This document shows, piece after piece, positions 23,613-38,225 of a DNA stretch of 64,000 nt; the first letter of the stretch is position 1; every line of letters starts with the position of its first letter. The stretch spans positions 19,287,936 to 19,351,935 of the forward strand of contig CAIIXF020000006.1 of assembly GCA_903813345.2 (NCBI GenBank), given 5' to 3'. Below the pieces are notes generated by a model. It was not told the DNA's origin. It did no database searches and saw only the letters and a program-made list of their open reading frames with translations. Origin of the DNA: Owenia fusiformis (Eukaryota; Annelida; Polychaeta; Sabellida; Oweniidae). The position numbers and the translations under genes are program-made.

Positions 23613-26600
23613 TATTTGGGACGCCCGCCTGCCCGGCAAGCTGATTACAATATAGCACCTTAGGGTGCGATAAAAATAATTGATTAACAGGCATGACTGA
23701 AATTTGATACCTTGCACCTCTCTCTAAGAGTCAACTTTTTTCGAGCTATACAATGTGTTGTATTCTTGCTCCACATACCCTGTTGTCATGTTACTATGGT
23801 AACCAGACACTTATGTTACTGGTCAAATGTATTGCTTAGTTTTTATTCAAAATGAAACTACTATATATGGGGTAGATGAGGCCAAATATGAACAATATTC
23901 ATAAAGAATTATTTTTTTAAGCAAACGGTGCAGAACTTTTGGATTAACCCTTAATACAGTTTAATTTGGAAATTTTCGGTGTACCCTCATATTAATTCTT
24001 CCACACATTTAGCAGATATAAACGTGAAGCGCCATCTATAGCAGATTATATCATATTTTTTTACAATTGCTAAGTACAACTCATCCCGTCGTTGCCCCAA
24101 GTGCGAAAAATTCCTGAAAACAAAATTTTCTCATGAAATTATTTCCCAGTTTCTGTTTTATTGGAAAGGTAATTCCTGTCGATATATATTCGCAATGTTG
24201 AACTAATTGTGTTAAGTAATATTGATTAAATGACGATACAAAATGGTGAGTCAAACTAGACATATGATTTACTTGAAGAACTGTTAAGTACATTCAAAAT
24301 GATAAATAATTCACCAGCATTAATTTTGCGCATGATTTTACCAATATTTCTAAGGTTGACGTTCCATGTATATCAGCAATAGCAATCGTTTTTGATTAAA
24401 ACGGCTACGACTTACCCCACAGGATATGCTTGTGCAAACAAACCTTAACACTCCTTACAACGAGTCCTTAGTCAACGATCTTGGTTGAAAGGCGTACAGA
24501 ATAGTCTTCGATTTGTATGTCTTTAAGTTGTGATTAAAACCGATCGAGCAGACAAATCCAACGTTAATTGCATGAAGTAAAAAAGAGCAATTTTAGTAGG
24601 GGATGGTGTATATGATTCAGAAGGGTGTGTACATGAGATTGATACGTTGAGAGATTTATAAAGTAGTGTTTATAGCACCATAGAAAGTGGAGATTATGAT
24701 TAGACTCCTAGGTCCCTGAAAACATATTCTAGCGAGAAACGAGCTATTAACGTAAACGAATAAATTATAGACGCAGTTTGTAGAAAAGTAATAATACTTC
24801 ATCTGGGATTTGATATGTAACACGAAAGAGTTCTGAAATATTGGATATAATACAAATAAAAATTGCATTTGGAATAAATAGCACCTTAACAGGACGTTTA
24901 AGGCTTTAATCAAAAGGAAAAAAACTTACACTTGAGAAACCCCCTTAGGTATGTTCGGACTTGTCTAAGTCAAGAGAGCTCAGATTAAAGTTTGAGATGC
25001 CAGCATTTAGTATAAACAGCAAAAGTGCCCTAATTCCATTGGATGTCCTGTTACACGTGACCTTGGATCATGACCTTCAACTTAAGGTAGGGCAAACGGC
25101 GATTAAAATCATTGTTTTTATCAGTATACCCTAGGGTATATGACGTTTGATATCCAATGAAAATTGGTGATGAATGGCCGGTCAGATATCACTTAGTTGA
25201 TTGTCTTAAGTTTATCCTTATTATGAACCAACGGGGTATCAATTACAACACCAATAGATGAGTTTTGTTCTCCCCTACCACGTATGAATTAAAGTAAAGA
25301 GATTTTATTATGTTATTACACCCTTAACATAACCGGTTCAAAACCATCCAACAACCCCTGACCACGTTGAATCTATCTCTGGTTCCTTGTTGAAGCACTT
25401 ACGAAATTCTTAAGCGATGGTTAACCCTAATGCGGGCAACGTATTTTTCATAACACTAACGTGCAGGGGGGGGGGGGGGGCATCAAAGTTGAAGAGGAGA
25501 AGTAAACATTAAGGTACCATATTAAAAGCCATTCAAAACTCTCAAAAGTAGGTCAAAGTAACACAGAGGTGAGACATTTTGGTGTCGTTTTTTTTCTTTT
25601 TCAATAAAAAACAACATTTAATATTTTGCAAAATAAACTTCCTGGAAAATACCCCTGGCTATAATACAGCGTAAGAATTTTGGACATTGCAAGGATTGGC
25701 TTCCAGAGTGTAACATCGATATTTTCCATTTATGGGCATATCGTGATTACAAAATTTGAATTCAAACCGCCATTTTGTTCACTTTAAAACATTTGAATCG
25801 TGAATTTTGGTCTTATTCCAAAGGAAAATTTCCAAAACTCACAAGAAATGATCGAGATATTGGTTCCAATCTTTTGGACTGTTTATTTTGAATTAATAGT
25901 CGGTTATAATTTTAGAAAATAACGACATTTCGACGTTTTCATTGTTGGAAAATACTGGGAGCCTTGAATATTGCCTGAGAAAAACACGTTTTAGTGCATC
26001 TCGGCAAGCGAGCGTGTCAAAAATAAGCATACTTGATCCAGAAGTTGCAGCATTGACCAATTTTCATGATTTCTATCACAACGTGAAACACTATTTTCTA
26101 AGCACTACTAAGAAAGAATACTTAATGTCTTATCCATAAGTAATAAGCACTACTAACTACTAATTCTCAGGAATAAAAAGTTCACACTTATCATACCTAT
26201 TGAGAGATAAATATTGCTTATCCTCGGCCCAGGTACGTCTTATCCGTGTGTCATGTGACTACTGCGTTAATTAACTAAGTAAAGCATTTCAATTTAAGTG
26301 TAGTATGTTTGCATGCAGCAAGCATTTAATCATTTTTGATTTTTGATTAAAAATAACTCCTTTGGATCAAATATTTAAATTCTACTAGAGTGCGGGGAGT
26401 GGAAACAAGTCTCCATTCAAGCACTGAATATCAAAAGAAAGATTTCAGGACCCCTTAACTTCACTCTCGGACTTTTCTATTCAACACCACCCACCCCCCT
26501 TCCCCAATTATCCCCAATGATCCCAGAATGTTCGTTTCTGTGCCCCCTGTCCATGGCCAGTAATTAATCTATGTGTATATTGTCTCCCTCCAAAAGGTAG

Positions 26601-28566
26601 GAAAAACCAGATGCAGACATAAACATTGACAAGGTGAGGGGATTTAAATATAAAAATAGTCTTGTTTTTGGCTCTGACTTAAATATCTTGACACTGTTTA
26701 ACGAAGCCGGTTTAAGGAATGAGAGGCAGAAATAATTCCTAGATGATCTTTCTTTACTGTAATTAAGATGCTACTTAACCGCAATTTTAAAAGGGATTAA
26801 GTTATTTACCTTGTGATAATTTAATACTACTTATTGATTGGTTTGCCAAATATAATACCCCGTATAAGACCCTTGTCTCTGATTGTAAAACATCTGTATG
26901 CACCAAATCCGAGGAATATTACATTATGTGAAACAATTCCAAAAAGTTTTGTCTTGAACTCAATCAAATAGCAATATATTTCAACATGTAGAAATTATTT
27001 ATTAACATAATGTCGGGCACTATAGGTTAAAGGGTTTTCAGTTTTGCTCTTTTTGTGTCACGCTTGAATTGTGTGCTTTATTTATTTGGGATTTGAATTT
27101 GGAAAGGTGAATTCACGATCAATAAAGTTTATAATATCATTCATTAACCAATACATCGAGGCAAAGCCACCTTTCAAATACATCATCTATTATGCATGTC
27201 CATTTGTAGCAATCACACGGCCCATACCACTAGGGGTATGTAGATGTTAATGAATGGGAAATTTTCATCTTTTTATTTTTATGTTTTCATTAAACAGCCA
27301 GAAAAAACTATTTTTCATTTCCCAAGGAATTTAAAATGTATCTAATATATTATACAATCAGACAGACTGGCTATTCTTATCCGTTATGAAAGGCCATTTG
27401 TTTTTTTTTCCACTACAGGATGTTTCTTCAGAAGTTAATTAATTGTTTATCTTAGTGTTTAGATGCATTGTCCCTTGACACTTTCATGAAATAAATGAAC
27501 TTTGTGATGGACTACAATTGTATATTTTTACAGGTACAGTTATTTTTATCACCAAAGTAGAGCACTTGTTACATTATTTTCATTTTAGGTCTCTCTTATT
27601 AGTTGCATTGCAGAAGTCTAATATTATTCTCTCCGTGTGCCGAATGTACTTATACCCGTAGCCAAGGGGTGGGGTGGTTCAAGGAGTGCGAGAATTGGAA
27701 TTGAATACAAAATAAATACGTAACATATAAATATATAAGTACATAATATCTAGCCAAGTCTTCTTGCATTTTCTGAACTTCAAATGCGCCTTTTGATGTG
27801 TGGTAACAAAATACTAAATAAATATTTATGTTACTCCAGCTTGTTTTCATATTAATTTGGCAATAAAACATGTATAAAGAGATAGCAAATTGTGCACAAC
27901 CCCAATCCCTTCCCCGATCGGGTCGCGTTTACTATGTATGTTATAATGTGTAAAAGTAATTTGTAATAAAGACAATAATGCCCCCCCCCCCTATTGCAAC
28001 CATCTTCGTTCACTCGGCTCCCGTCGATGAACACAGTTAAGACCGAGCGTGCAATGTATTGCAACATTTTGTCAATTAATGGCATTGGCCCGGGGTATCA
28101 ACACACATTTGATTGAAATAATTCAAACCAAAGTTCCAAATGAATAAAGAACGTGAAGGTTCTGTTTGACATTCGAACAAAAATTTATCCAGTCAAAAAT
28201 AGATTTCTAATATTTGATCTTGATTAGATGTATTTATTGATCCTAATTAAAACTACAGATGGTTCACTCAATTCCGAATAAACAAAAAATAATCCTATAC
28301 ACGTTTACTTGGTTCTCATGATACTGCCTATAACCTATAATACTCATGTATCAAAACAAATATTAATTAATCCGTCTGTGTGATTGTTCCCTGACTCAAA
28401 CTAAGCGAACCCCGATTTCAGTTCTAAATATTTCACTTGAAACGATTTAGCCAACATGATACAATATGACATTTGATTAATTATACATGTATAAAGCCAA
28501 TTATTATCAAAACCCATAAATGCTCACAATATAAATATAGTTTTATTTATGGCCAATAACAGATAT
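23613..28566. other. No gene recognised (5 kb)
   Basis: AT-rich with scattered chance frames, a 15-G run at 25466-25480 and an 11-C run near 27981. I see no inverted-repeat element or splice-bounded exon. Confidence 0.45.
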
Positions 28567-28845
28567 CAGGGGCGTAGCCAGCTTTCAGTCAGGGGGGGTG
28601 CGATCGCCAAAAAGATTTCGGGTTTCAGTCGGGGGGGGGGGTGCGATTGTGACATAATTGGGGGGTGCGATTGTGACATAAACCAGCCAAAAAATGATTT
28701 TTATATTGAATTTTACAAAATTAGATGCAACTTCATTCCAAATTGAGCTAGAAGCTTCAAATAAAAAGCTTTAAAGTTCTTTTTCTCCTCTTTCTCAGGG
28801 TCTTATTCTTATTCGCAACCCCCCCCCCCCTGGCTAAGCCTATGG
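28567..28845. mobile_element. Short inverted-repeat element starting CAGGGGCGTAGCCAG, family E copy 1
   Basis: Left end CAGGGGCGTAGCCAG and right end CTGGCTAAGCCTATG are inverted. Inner sequence has G-runs at the left and a C-run at the right (28819-28830). A second copy is at 32373-32588, sharing GATCGCCAA and TTGAGCTAGAAGCTTC. Non-autonomous. Confidence 0.72.
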
Positions 28846-28875
28846 ATATTTAGACAAGTTTCAAATAAATAACCT

Positions 28876-29110
28876 AGCAACCAACCACGCAAGCAACCAA
28901 GCAAGCAAGCAAACGACCATCAAAGCAAGCAGGAAACTAAAAAATAAAGCAAGCAAACAACCGACAAACCAACCAATCAAGTAACTAATCAAACTCTAAT
29001 CCAGCAAAGAAACCAAGGAAGCAACAAAGAAAGAATGTAAGCAAGTAAACGGTCAATCAAGCAATCAATCGTGCAGATAAGCAAGCAAACAAACAATCTA
29101 CCATCCAAGC
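28876..29110. repeat. AAGC/AACC-rich simple repeat
   Basis: Degenerate tetranucleotide tract with many AAGC, CAAG and AACCAA units. Low complexity, with no gene. Confidence 0.85.
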
Positions 29111-32100
29111 AACTAATTAACATAATTCAATAAGATTAAAATTAAACCTTGCGCACATTTTCTCTACGGGGGGGGGGGCGTACGGTGGCCGGAGCTTCAA
29201 AAAACTAGATACACGTTGAAAGTTCCAAAGTGCAAAATATAGCTCTGTGCTTAATTTTGGTTATGTTTAAGATGAAACTTTTCAGATTTGCTTCACTTAA
29301 TGCATATCCCCAGGATTTCAAAATACGATACATCTGTATGTATTACAATTGGAGACAAATTTCTAATACTTGTCCAATCAATCAGTGATATCAATTTCAT
29401 TGTTTTCATCACTGGGAATGTTTAACTTGATTACAGGAGATCGGCTAGGAATTGTTTTTCAGGCTGAGATTCGAAGAGGCACTTTTAAGTAACGCCTCCT
29501 GGCGACTTAAGAATTGAGTAATATAGAGCTATCATATTGATTACATTTATCAATCACAGAAATGAAACACATTGGAGCATACATGAAGTTAAATAATTTG
29601 GGATGGGAGGGGGGTAGTGAACACACGGGATACTGAATTCTTCCTCTTAAACATAAACTTAAACGTCAGTGCTTGAATGAAGGCTTCCCCCGGGGCTTCC
29701 CTTTAACAGATTTAGGGAGTTTTACAACTAGTTTTACTGAAACTGAAGTTTTTCAATTGACTTTGTCATAACATCTTATTATAATACACTGGATATTATG
29801 TAAAAGTATTGATGTGTATTTCGTACTCCTGACAATCGAATTTCATATCAAACATTTGCAATATAGTTTTACAGTGGTATTAATTACAGTGTTATTGCTT
29901 CAATAAATGCAACACATTTACCAGATTTTAGATTGTACTTTCTACACGATGATAAAATATTTTGGTGATATTCTTTTCGATAAAACCCAATCACAAATCT
30001 CATGGCATCGACTTTATTAATCATACATGTATCTGCACATGTGAAAATGATCCTGCATGTAGAAATTTCATTATATGTAACCCCCCACAGCTCCCTCCCG
30101 ACCTGTAGGATTAAAATGGAATAAGTGATTGATCATTGATCTGATAAGCCACTTATATGCAAGATTATTAATTTTAAAAATAGACCAACTTGATATTGTT
30201 TAAAGTTAGTTTTAACATATTTTCCATCGATATACGGTAGCATAGAAATAAACATGTGACTGTTTCCAGGGGCTGTTTGGCATTTTGAAGACAATCCTTT
30301 TGTTTCTTGTCACTTTTTAATGTGTTAATATTCAGCATTAAGTGTTAACGTTCGGCGGTTGGGATTTGGCGTTTGTTAAAAATCGCAGGTCGTTCATTGC
30401 ATCACTAGAAATATGTCGAGTCAGGGTTTGATTTTGCAAGTATAAGGGTATCATTTTCAGCAGAGATTATTATTTAAGACTTCATTATTTTTCTAATCCT
30501 CATTACATGAACTTTATATTAAACAAATGATCAAAGGATGGCTTTTTGCACCACTGTTGAATCGGGGAATGATTGTGCAGCAAATCTTGAGCATTCACCA
30601 ACAAATGCGCGATTACCATTTTGTTTTACATGTAAATCATACTAGTTATTCAAGACCCTGTACAATCCACTTTAACAACTGTCAGGAGGGCTTGTAACTC
30701 GATTTAATCATACAGGGTATTTATTGAGAGGGGTTCCGGGGGATATTGGTTATATACCAAGGGCAATGTGTTAAGTTTGAAGAAAAGTTTAAGGTTTATT
30801 CAATAAAAAAGAGATTATAACACATCAATTACACAATCACACCAATTCGTGTGATTTAGCTGGGAATGCCTTTTGTGAATATGTACATGTATATTGTGTG
30901 AAGGAAAAAAGATCGTCTGCGTCTAACAGTTAATTACAGTAGCAATGTTTTTCTAGATACTTAACTGCAGGTGATCAAAGATGTCAAATCATGGGAACCA
31001 AAAGTATAATCTCATGAAAGTTTAAACGCTTTAAATTACAATAATAACTAGAATCAAACCCCCAAACTGGCCCCTGGCATTCTTAATGACTTGATTTCAA
31101 ATATTAATATACAAGAAACAAACTGGAGACATAAATAAGATCGGGTATGGGAGATGAGGGGTGAGTAAATGGGACATTGTATGCCCCTCTGTAACAGACC
31201 TTCAATACATACTTGTTTCAAATCCCGGGTTTCAAATCACACTAATAGTTTTAAAATGTACAATTTAAGCAGTTTATTCTAACCAAACCTGTAATCCTTT
31301 AGTTTCTTCAGAAATTTGCAAAAGAAAGTATTTGAATTTTTTATTAGGCTCAGCATTATTTTGCAACCAAGATTTATTCATTTATATTGTATTTAGAAAA
31401 ATAGTATTTCAATCAGACAGACGTTCTAATGAGTTAGGAAAATACATTTGTCCATTTCCTCTCAGGAAGTTTTCAAAAGTAATCTAGTCGATTTGTTTAT
31501 TTTAGTGTTTAGCATTGTTTTTCATAACTTGACGCTTCCATGAATAGAATGACTTTGAAATTAGATTTTTTATAATTTTAGCTTTTACACGGACATAATT
31601 ATTGTATATTTCTACATGAACGTCGCCCCCCCCCCCAAATTACAGATATACAACTTTGGGTTGAGAGACAGGCCTGATGGTGCATCGGGGATGGTAACAA
31701 TGTGGTTTATACAATCATTAAAACACTGCAATGTTTGTAGAATGAAAATATTAAGTCATGCATTGGTCAATATTGAATTTAAACTGGCGGGGATTAAACA
31801 AAACGCCAGATCGTTGATTGTCTTACTGGCTTGCTTGAAGATAATGCACGATTCAAATAGCATTGATTTCTTCTTAATCAGATGGATAAGCTTATTGTTT
31901 TCTCTAATTAAAAGGCGGCTTGAAGTTACTTTTACAGGATTTGCAAATTCGCAATCAGACTGGCTTATTTTAATCCGGTTTATTTGGTGTTTGATTTCGA
32001 CTCTAACTGAAATAATTTATCACAAATAATGGATAAGCAAACAGAGACCGGTTTAAAAATGAGAATAGAGGCAAAAATAACTCTATTCATAAACTGTAAT

Positions 32101-32372
32101 TAAAACCCAGGAGCAATTCTAGACTGTTAGATAATCTTTTCTGTAATCAAGGTGATGTTGGTATACGTCCGCAGTTAAAAAACAAAGACTATATAGCAAT
32201 TAATCCTTTTGTTATCATTAAATGTTAGATTCTTATTATTTTTGTTGGACAATGTTAAAACTTCTGTCTCCGATTGTTATGCAGGCATGTGTATGAAAAA
32301 GAGAGTTTCGTCTTCTTATAGTTTATAACTAGACTCTGTACGCATGGTAATAGTGCCCCTATTATCCATGTT
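29111..32372. other. No gene recognised (3.3 kb)
   Basis: A 137-codon + frame at 31616-32029 is the longest simple frame in the area but looks like chance (see rejected). A diverged relict of family B may lie at 32300-32348 (AGTTTATAACTAGACTCTG). Confidence 0.4.
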
Positions 32373-32588
32373 CAGGGGCATAGCCAACTTTCAGTCAGGG
32401 GGGGATACGATCGCCAAGAAAAACAATCTCGGTTTTCATTCGGGAGAGGGGTGCAATCGTGGCAAAAGCAGGCCAAAAGATGCAACTTTCTTCAAAATTG
32501 AGCTAGAAGCTTCTTTCTCTTCTTCTATTTCATGGTTCTATTTTATTGGTTATGCATCGCACCCCCCCCCCCTGGCTACGGCTATGCC
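32373..32588. mobile_element. Family E copy 2
   Basis: Starts CAGGGGCATAGCCAAC and ends CCTGGCTACGGCTATG, with a poly-C run before the right end, in the same orientation as the copy at 28567. A 95-codon frame across it is not a gene. Confidence 0.7.
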
Positions 32589-35500
32589 ATTTGACTTTGA
32601 GAGTCAAAAAGAGAGGCGACAAGACAGTTAAAACAAGTACTTCCAAACCGTAGAAAACCGTAGAAATATCTACCTGATTCGCTAGAATAGTCACATTACT
32701 TCAGTGCAAACAATTAATATCTATAATATTTATTTTATATTATTGATATCTTTCCCCTGACAATATGTTATCTCATGGTCCGTTAACATCATCAACAATG
32801 TGATTTACAACAAGAGATTAACCAACATTTCTTTAATTAAAAAGTTGATATTTCTTGCTTTTTTAAAGCAAAAACACTATGACACAATAGCATCAAGGCA
32901 AAATCAAAACATGGTGTGGAAATAAAAGGCATACAAAATGGCCATTAAAAGGACATAACATGGGAAATCTTGCCGTTTTCCAACCATTCCTAAAATCAGT
33001 AAAGCATACCAGACTGAGAAACGCCGGATTATGGACAACTGGCTGATGTAATTATGAGCGACAAGACAGTTCAAACAACACATGACGCTCAATATCAATA
33101 TGTTGTAATGTTTCTTCCAACGGCCCCGTTTATTATATTATTAAAACAATTGCTCAATTTGCAACAACGCTGTATTTATTTTTATATGTGATATACCTGA
33201 TATATTGATAATATGTCTTCCATAACAAATGCTTATATCTTACCTCAGTCATTTCATTATCTCATGGTTAGACATAATCAATCTTATGATTTACCACAAA
33301 GAATTACACCATTTCTTAATTTTTTTACTTATCAAACATCACTTATTAAAAATATAAAAAATGGACAATAAAATTTTTGAATAAAACTATCAAATCAGTC
33401 ATTGCTCAGCAAATACAAAGTATAACGGAATAATAAACAGAACGTGTTCGCACAAAGTTGAAAATACGGATCGGCAAGTCAACAAGTCTGACCGTTAAAT
33501 AAACAAACATAACCTATGTCTCCAATTGTTCGTCTGCTGGTTAGAACTTGGTATCCGCTTCGGATAACCAATTTCTGAGAATACTGATGTCTTAAATAGA
33601 TCAGACTTTTTGCATAAAGACGTCTTTAAATAAGAATATTTAATCTGCAACTTCAATTAATATCGTAAACCACAACACCTTGCTGGCGTCTGGTAAATCT
33701 AAAAACCTGTTTTTCTTAAAATATTACATTTTTATTAATAGATTTATAAAGTGTAGCTTTCTTTTAAACGAATTGTCCTTATCTAGCTTTATGGATTATC
33801 ACGCTTCTATTTAGCTAAACACATCGATACTTACTACTCGTTATCAGTCCAAAAACCAAGCATACACATGTAGCATATTCAAATAAATGTCAGAATGTAG
33901 GCCTATCATATCACGCGCGTAGTTCTAAAGTTAACAACATATTAATGCAATAGAATAAGACACGATAATTAAAAAGATAAACCTCGGTATTCGGGCCTAA
34001 AAACCACGGATACGTGTATCAATACCTAGGGGTAAGCAGAAGTAACCTTCCAAATAAGTGTATCAATAATCAAGGATAGCGACAACTAAGCACCGAGTAA
34101 GATGGTAATAAGCAGTTTATTGCAAATTATTAAACACGATTTTGTCTTGTGTATTTTCATATATATTCACCATTTTGTAAATTACATGCATATTTAGATT
34201 GAAAATGATTAAAACCAGCTGCGGGATAGAAAAATCTTGGGGAGGGAGACATACAATTATTTCTACAAAACTAATAAAGATTTGTTAATACTGATTTGTA
34301 GACATCTGAGAGACATGTTCAAGGACCTTCTAAAAATGTCATGGATATATGACCACCAGTTTTTGAAAAATAATATTTTTCATTTAATCAAAAACGTGAG
34401 TCGTGGACAGTTGTGCACCTTCATATGATATTGAAAATATTTTACCTCAGTCAATAGTCCGATTGCCTTGTAGTATGTTTTGTCTGAAGGAAAAGTACCG
34501 AGGATAAATCCGGAGGGTCATCCGACCCCCCGTCCGCATTGGGTTTTATGTAAAGTACATTCGTAACTTTATAAAATCTAGCCTTTTCAGAATCATCTAG
34601 GTTCATACCTGTGTCACCAATTTTATTCTAAGTCCCAGAGGTTCATACCTTTTCATGGGTAACCATTAGTTCTGACGTGAATGTTTTTTCTATAAATGAC
34701 TCGAATATGAAGCTGTTTAAGATCTACACATTTCATATCTAAAATAACATTCAATAATCATTTGTGAAATATATATTTATGATGGTAAAAACACAAATTG
34801 GCAAGTCAACTATAATGTTACAAGCAGCTTTGTCATTTATATTGATCCCTATTGGCTTCAAGGCCATTCTGTTATATTGTCGTGTTTACCATGGGGTTCG
34901 GAAATTGTCTTGGATTTAGACAAATGCTTGATTGATCTATTTTTCCTTTAAAATTCCCAGAAATATGAGAGTTACGATTTTATCATTCAGCTCATAAATT
35001 GGGTCTCAAATGGAACTGGTCCTATGATCCACCAAAAAAATAAAGATTTATACAATTCAACCTTTTAAACAATTCGCCATCAACAGATAGTACTTGATTC
35101 CATTAACCCTTTAGGATCGGGATAGCTTGGGAGTTTAATATAACAATTAATATATATCTGGTTGATGATGATTTAAAATAAAGCTTTTACACATTCAGCA
35201 TCTTTGGTCAGTTGAATATTGCGATTCACGGATGAATAAATTGTAGTCTCATCGTGCATGGAGCATATAGGTATATTAAGGAAATTGTTAAATACCATAT
35301 ATGCAATTAGAAAACACAATCCATTTTGCATCATCGGAAGAGGCTGATACAAACATTTCTTTTTGGCAATATCATATACAAATATTTTATTTTATTTTTT
35401 TTGTAAATATCAACTTGCGAAAATGCGCTCATACACCTCTTATAATGTGTACTTGGCATGGTGCTTACTACACATTATTTGAAAGTCAAGTCTATTGATT

Positions 35501-36088
35501 TTGCAAAATGCAGTTTGTGTTTCGATTTTTAGAGATGTCGGGTATATGGGGTTAGAGACAGGGATTGACTCCTTTTAACCACTGTCTGCTTTTAGCTCCC
35601 TGGTTTCTCATATCCGCACCCTATTTTGTTGTCAGAGTATTGGATAATGGAATTTCCTTTATTTAATTTTAATAATTTTTATTGTCAGTTTGAACGAAAT
35701 ATTTTGACAACCCGTGCTTTTGGATGAAGGTGTCATTTGCCACCGCTCGATTCAGTGATCGTTAGATAATCGAGATGGTGGGGTTTCTTTTCTTATACTT
35801 ATTTTTTATAGTTATTAGTTGCGTTTTTCGATGTTTCGCTTGAAAACTTCCTTTTTTATTGTGCCTCAATATCTATCTTAGCGGTAACACACTTACATAG
35901 AGATATCACTGGTCCCTACCTGCGACAAAATGAACAAAATGAACTTCTGTTTGAGAAAATTTGTAAGATTTTTAGTTTCATCATTTTTACAAAGAAAGCT
36001 AGGAGGTTGATTTGTATCCAAATATTTTACCCGGATGTTAGTAGTAACACTCGGTTACCGAAAAGCTAGTCATGATCAGGCACAAGCA
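32589..36088. other. No gene recognised (3.5 kb)
   Basis: AT-rich. The segment at about 35970-36060 is similar to the complement of 57880-57960 and forms the older repeat into which the CACTA element at 36092 inserted. Confidence 0.45.
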
Positions 36089-36091
36089 AAT

Positions 36092-37276
36092 CACTACGGG
36101 CAAATTATTGATATGACGCGCCATCCGCTAGGTGCGCTGATCACGATCGCACTGGACGAAATGTTGCATCTCCAGGTGCAGAATTATTATGTTACCGTCA
36201 ATGGAGAAAGATTGAGACCTTTTATTTGGAGAACGTGCACAGCTGTACTTATCTGGCTCTTATACGTCCGTGCGTGTGTAAAAGTCGTATGTTTATAATG
36301 TACTTCCCAGTTTGCTACATTTTGCTACATTTGGTCAAGTCATTAAAACGAACGATTTGATAGTCCAAGGACGTCTATGGATAGTCATACTTTCACCCTT
36401 GGTTCATTTTTATCATTTATAAATAAAATTAATTTAAATTCACATATTCAAAAACTAGAAACTCTAAATCGCAATCGTATCGTTTTAGATTTTTAAAATA
36501 ATGCTTTACTTTTGAAATACGACTGTGTAAACACAAACGTTGGTCAATATTTACGCGTGAGCTTCGTCTGATTTCACTTGAGAAAAGCGTTGCCAATGCG
36601 TAATGTTGATGCACCCACTACTCAGTACATTTAGATCATAGAATTATAAAATAAAGACCCTCTAATCTACATATTAATATGATCATGAATCTGAAATCTA
36701 TTTAAAAATCCATTCACATTAAGTTATTGAATTGTCCGTCTAAAGTTTACGCTATACACTGAACGGTTCAATCATCAAAAGTTTATTTCTGACTGCCAGC
36801 GCAGTTCATTCCTCGATATTTAGACATAAGAAAACATAACTTACACTCATAGTATGGATGTGAATTTAATTACTTTAATACTTACATTCATAATGATTAC
36901 TGTCGTGAAATTATTTTCGGAATCCGTCCAAGAACAGTGGTGTAAAACGGCTTCTCCTGCGACCAACCTAAACATGTCTGTTTGACGCAACAATTTTGCA
37001 CTCACGATGTTTTCAAGGTTATTTACAGAAAGATGACGAAAACATTTGACACCATAGCAACTTATAATTTAGATAAACATGCAGTAGCGACCCCCTAGAA
37101 CCACCATTGAAAAAATCAGAAAAATCTGTTAATTTTAAGCAATTCTATTCTGCTCACCAAGAAAGCAGGTTTTACAAGAAGTATAGACCGGGAGCGCGTG
37201 AACACCTAGCGGTAGGTTTTAGAGTGAAAAGCATAAGACGAAATTGGCGCGTCATATCAATAATTTGCCCGTAGTG
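36092..37276. mobile_element. CACTA-type (EnSpm/CMC) non-autonomous element (1185 bp)
   Basis: The terminal inverted repeat is at least 32 bp and perfect, starting CACTACGGGCAAATTATTG and ending in the complement CCCGTAGTG. It is flanked by a 3-bp target duplication AAT (36089-36091, 37277-37279). CACTA ends with 3-bp duplications define this superfamily. Subterminal inverted motifs CCGCTAGGTG occur at both ends (near 36127 and 37204). No transposase is visible, so mobility would depend on an autonomous relative elsewhere. Confidence 0.92.
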
Positions 37277-37279
37277 AAT

Positions 37280-37400
37280 AAGCCTATATCCTGCCAGTCA
37301 ATCCTCCTAATACCATTGCGGTATTGCCGCAACGATAGCAGTTGCGCTCATGCCGCAATATTAATGTCAAATTCAGTGCTAATATTATTTATTAAATTTG
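37280..37400. repeat. Repeat fragment shared with 57630-57770
   Basis: The stretch with GGTATTGCCGCAACGATAGC and AATATTAATGTCAAATTCAG is present in complement at about 57640-57705. With the match between 35970-36060 and 57880-57960 it shows that the CACTA element landed inside an older dispersed repeat. Confidence 0.65.
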
Positions 37401-38011
37401 AGTATTTAAAAATTATATTTTGGGTTCACTATTAATTTAAATAGAATAGTATGACGAATCATCACAGATTGGAGTTATATGATAGACTTTTAGATAATAA
37501 TGCTTGCGTATCGTATTCACTCCGTATTCTTTAAAAATGGCGCGCTGCACGCGTTTTCAAGAGGAATGATTTCTTGAATAAATGGCTAAATATTATATCA
37601 TTGGGAAACCTTGCTGCATTCTATCTTGTAAAGGAGAGATCACTAGTTCCACGTTCAAACATAGCATAGCAACAACAATCTATCTAGTCTACAAAAATGC
37701 CGAAAAGTCGTTCCAGGTAAGAAGTAGAAATTATTTTTCGAATTATTTTCCATTCCAGCCATTCCCAAAACATAAGATATGGGAGTATTTAATAATAATA
37801 AAGGGGCTTGAATGGGGTATCGAACAATGACCTCGTGTGTTCCTAGACCCTCCCTTATCTTCAATACAAGCCCAGTGTGAGGGAGATGCAATATTCTCTG
37901 AGAGGAATTGCACCTTTCTCTTTAGGAGGACAGTGTGGGTAGCCTTCAATTGTACCATTTCAATAAAGATTTCGTATTGGGGCATGTTAACCGAAAAAAT
38001 CATAGTAAAGG

Positions 38012-38225
38012 GGAGATCCGTCGAACTTCGACCATGGGTTTACTTCGTCATGGGCACAGATATTGGCCAGATCGTTTTGTAGTAGGATCTCATACATGTA
38101 GGCTCAAAGAATAATTATTGAGCTACTGATCCTACTACAAAAGAATCTGGCCGAAATCTATGGTCATGGGGTTATTTCGACATTGGCTTATATTTTCGAT
38201 TCACGAAGTCGCCATGTTTGTTTTT
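38012..38225. repeat. Inverted-repeat fragment, also at 57000 and 60545
   Basis: Inverted arms around GGCCAGATCGTTTTGTAGTA (38070) and TACTACAAAAGAATCTGGCC (38132), with further matches outward. Pieces recur at 60548-60575 and, in complement, at about 56985-57150 (AACATGGCGGACTTCG and GAAGTTCGACGGATCTCAT). Confidence 0.65.

Noticed and set aside
23142-23717. Repeated - strand protein of 54-residue units
   Set aside because: It is a consequence of the 162-bp satellite period being divisible by three; stops interrupt it and no unit is bounded by splice or start signals.
31616-32029. 137-codon + strand open frame
   Set aside because: It is the kind of length expected about once by chance in 64 kb of such AT-rich DNA; it starts in a poly-C run, has no splice sites or known motif, and its composition is ordinary.
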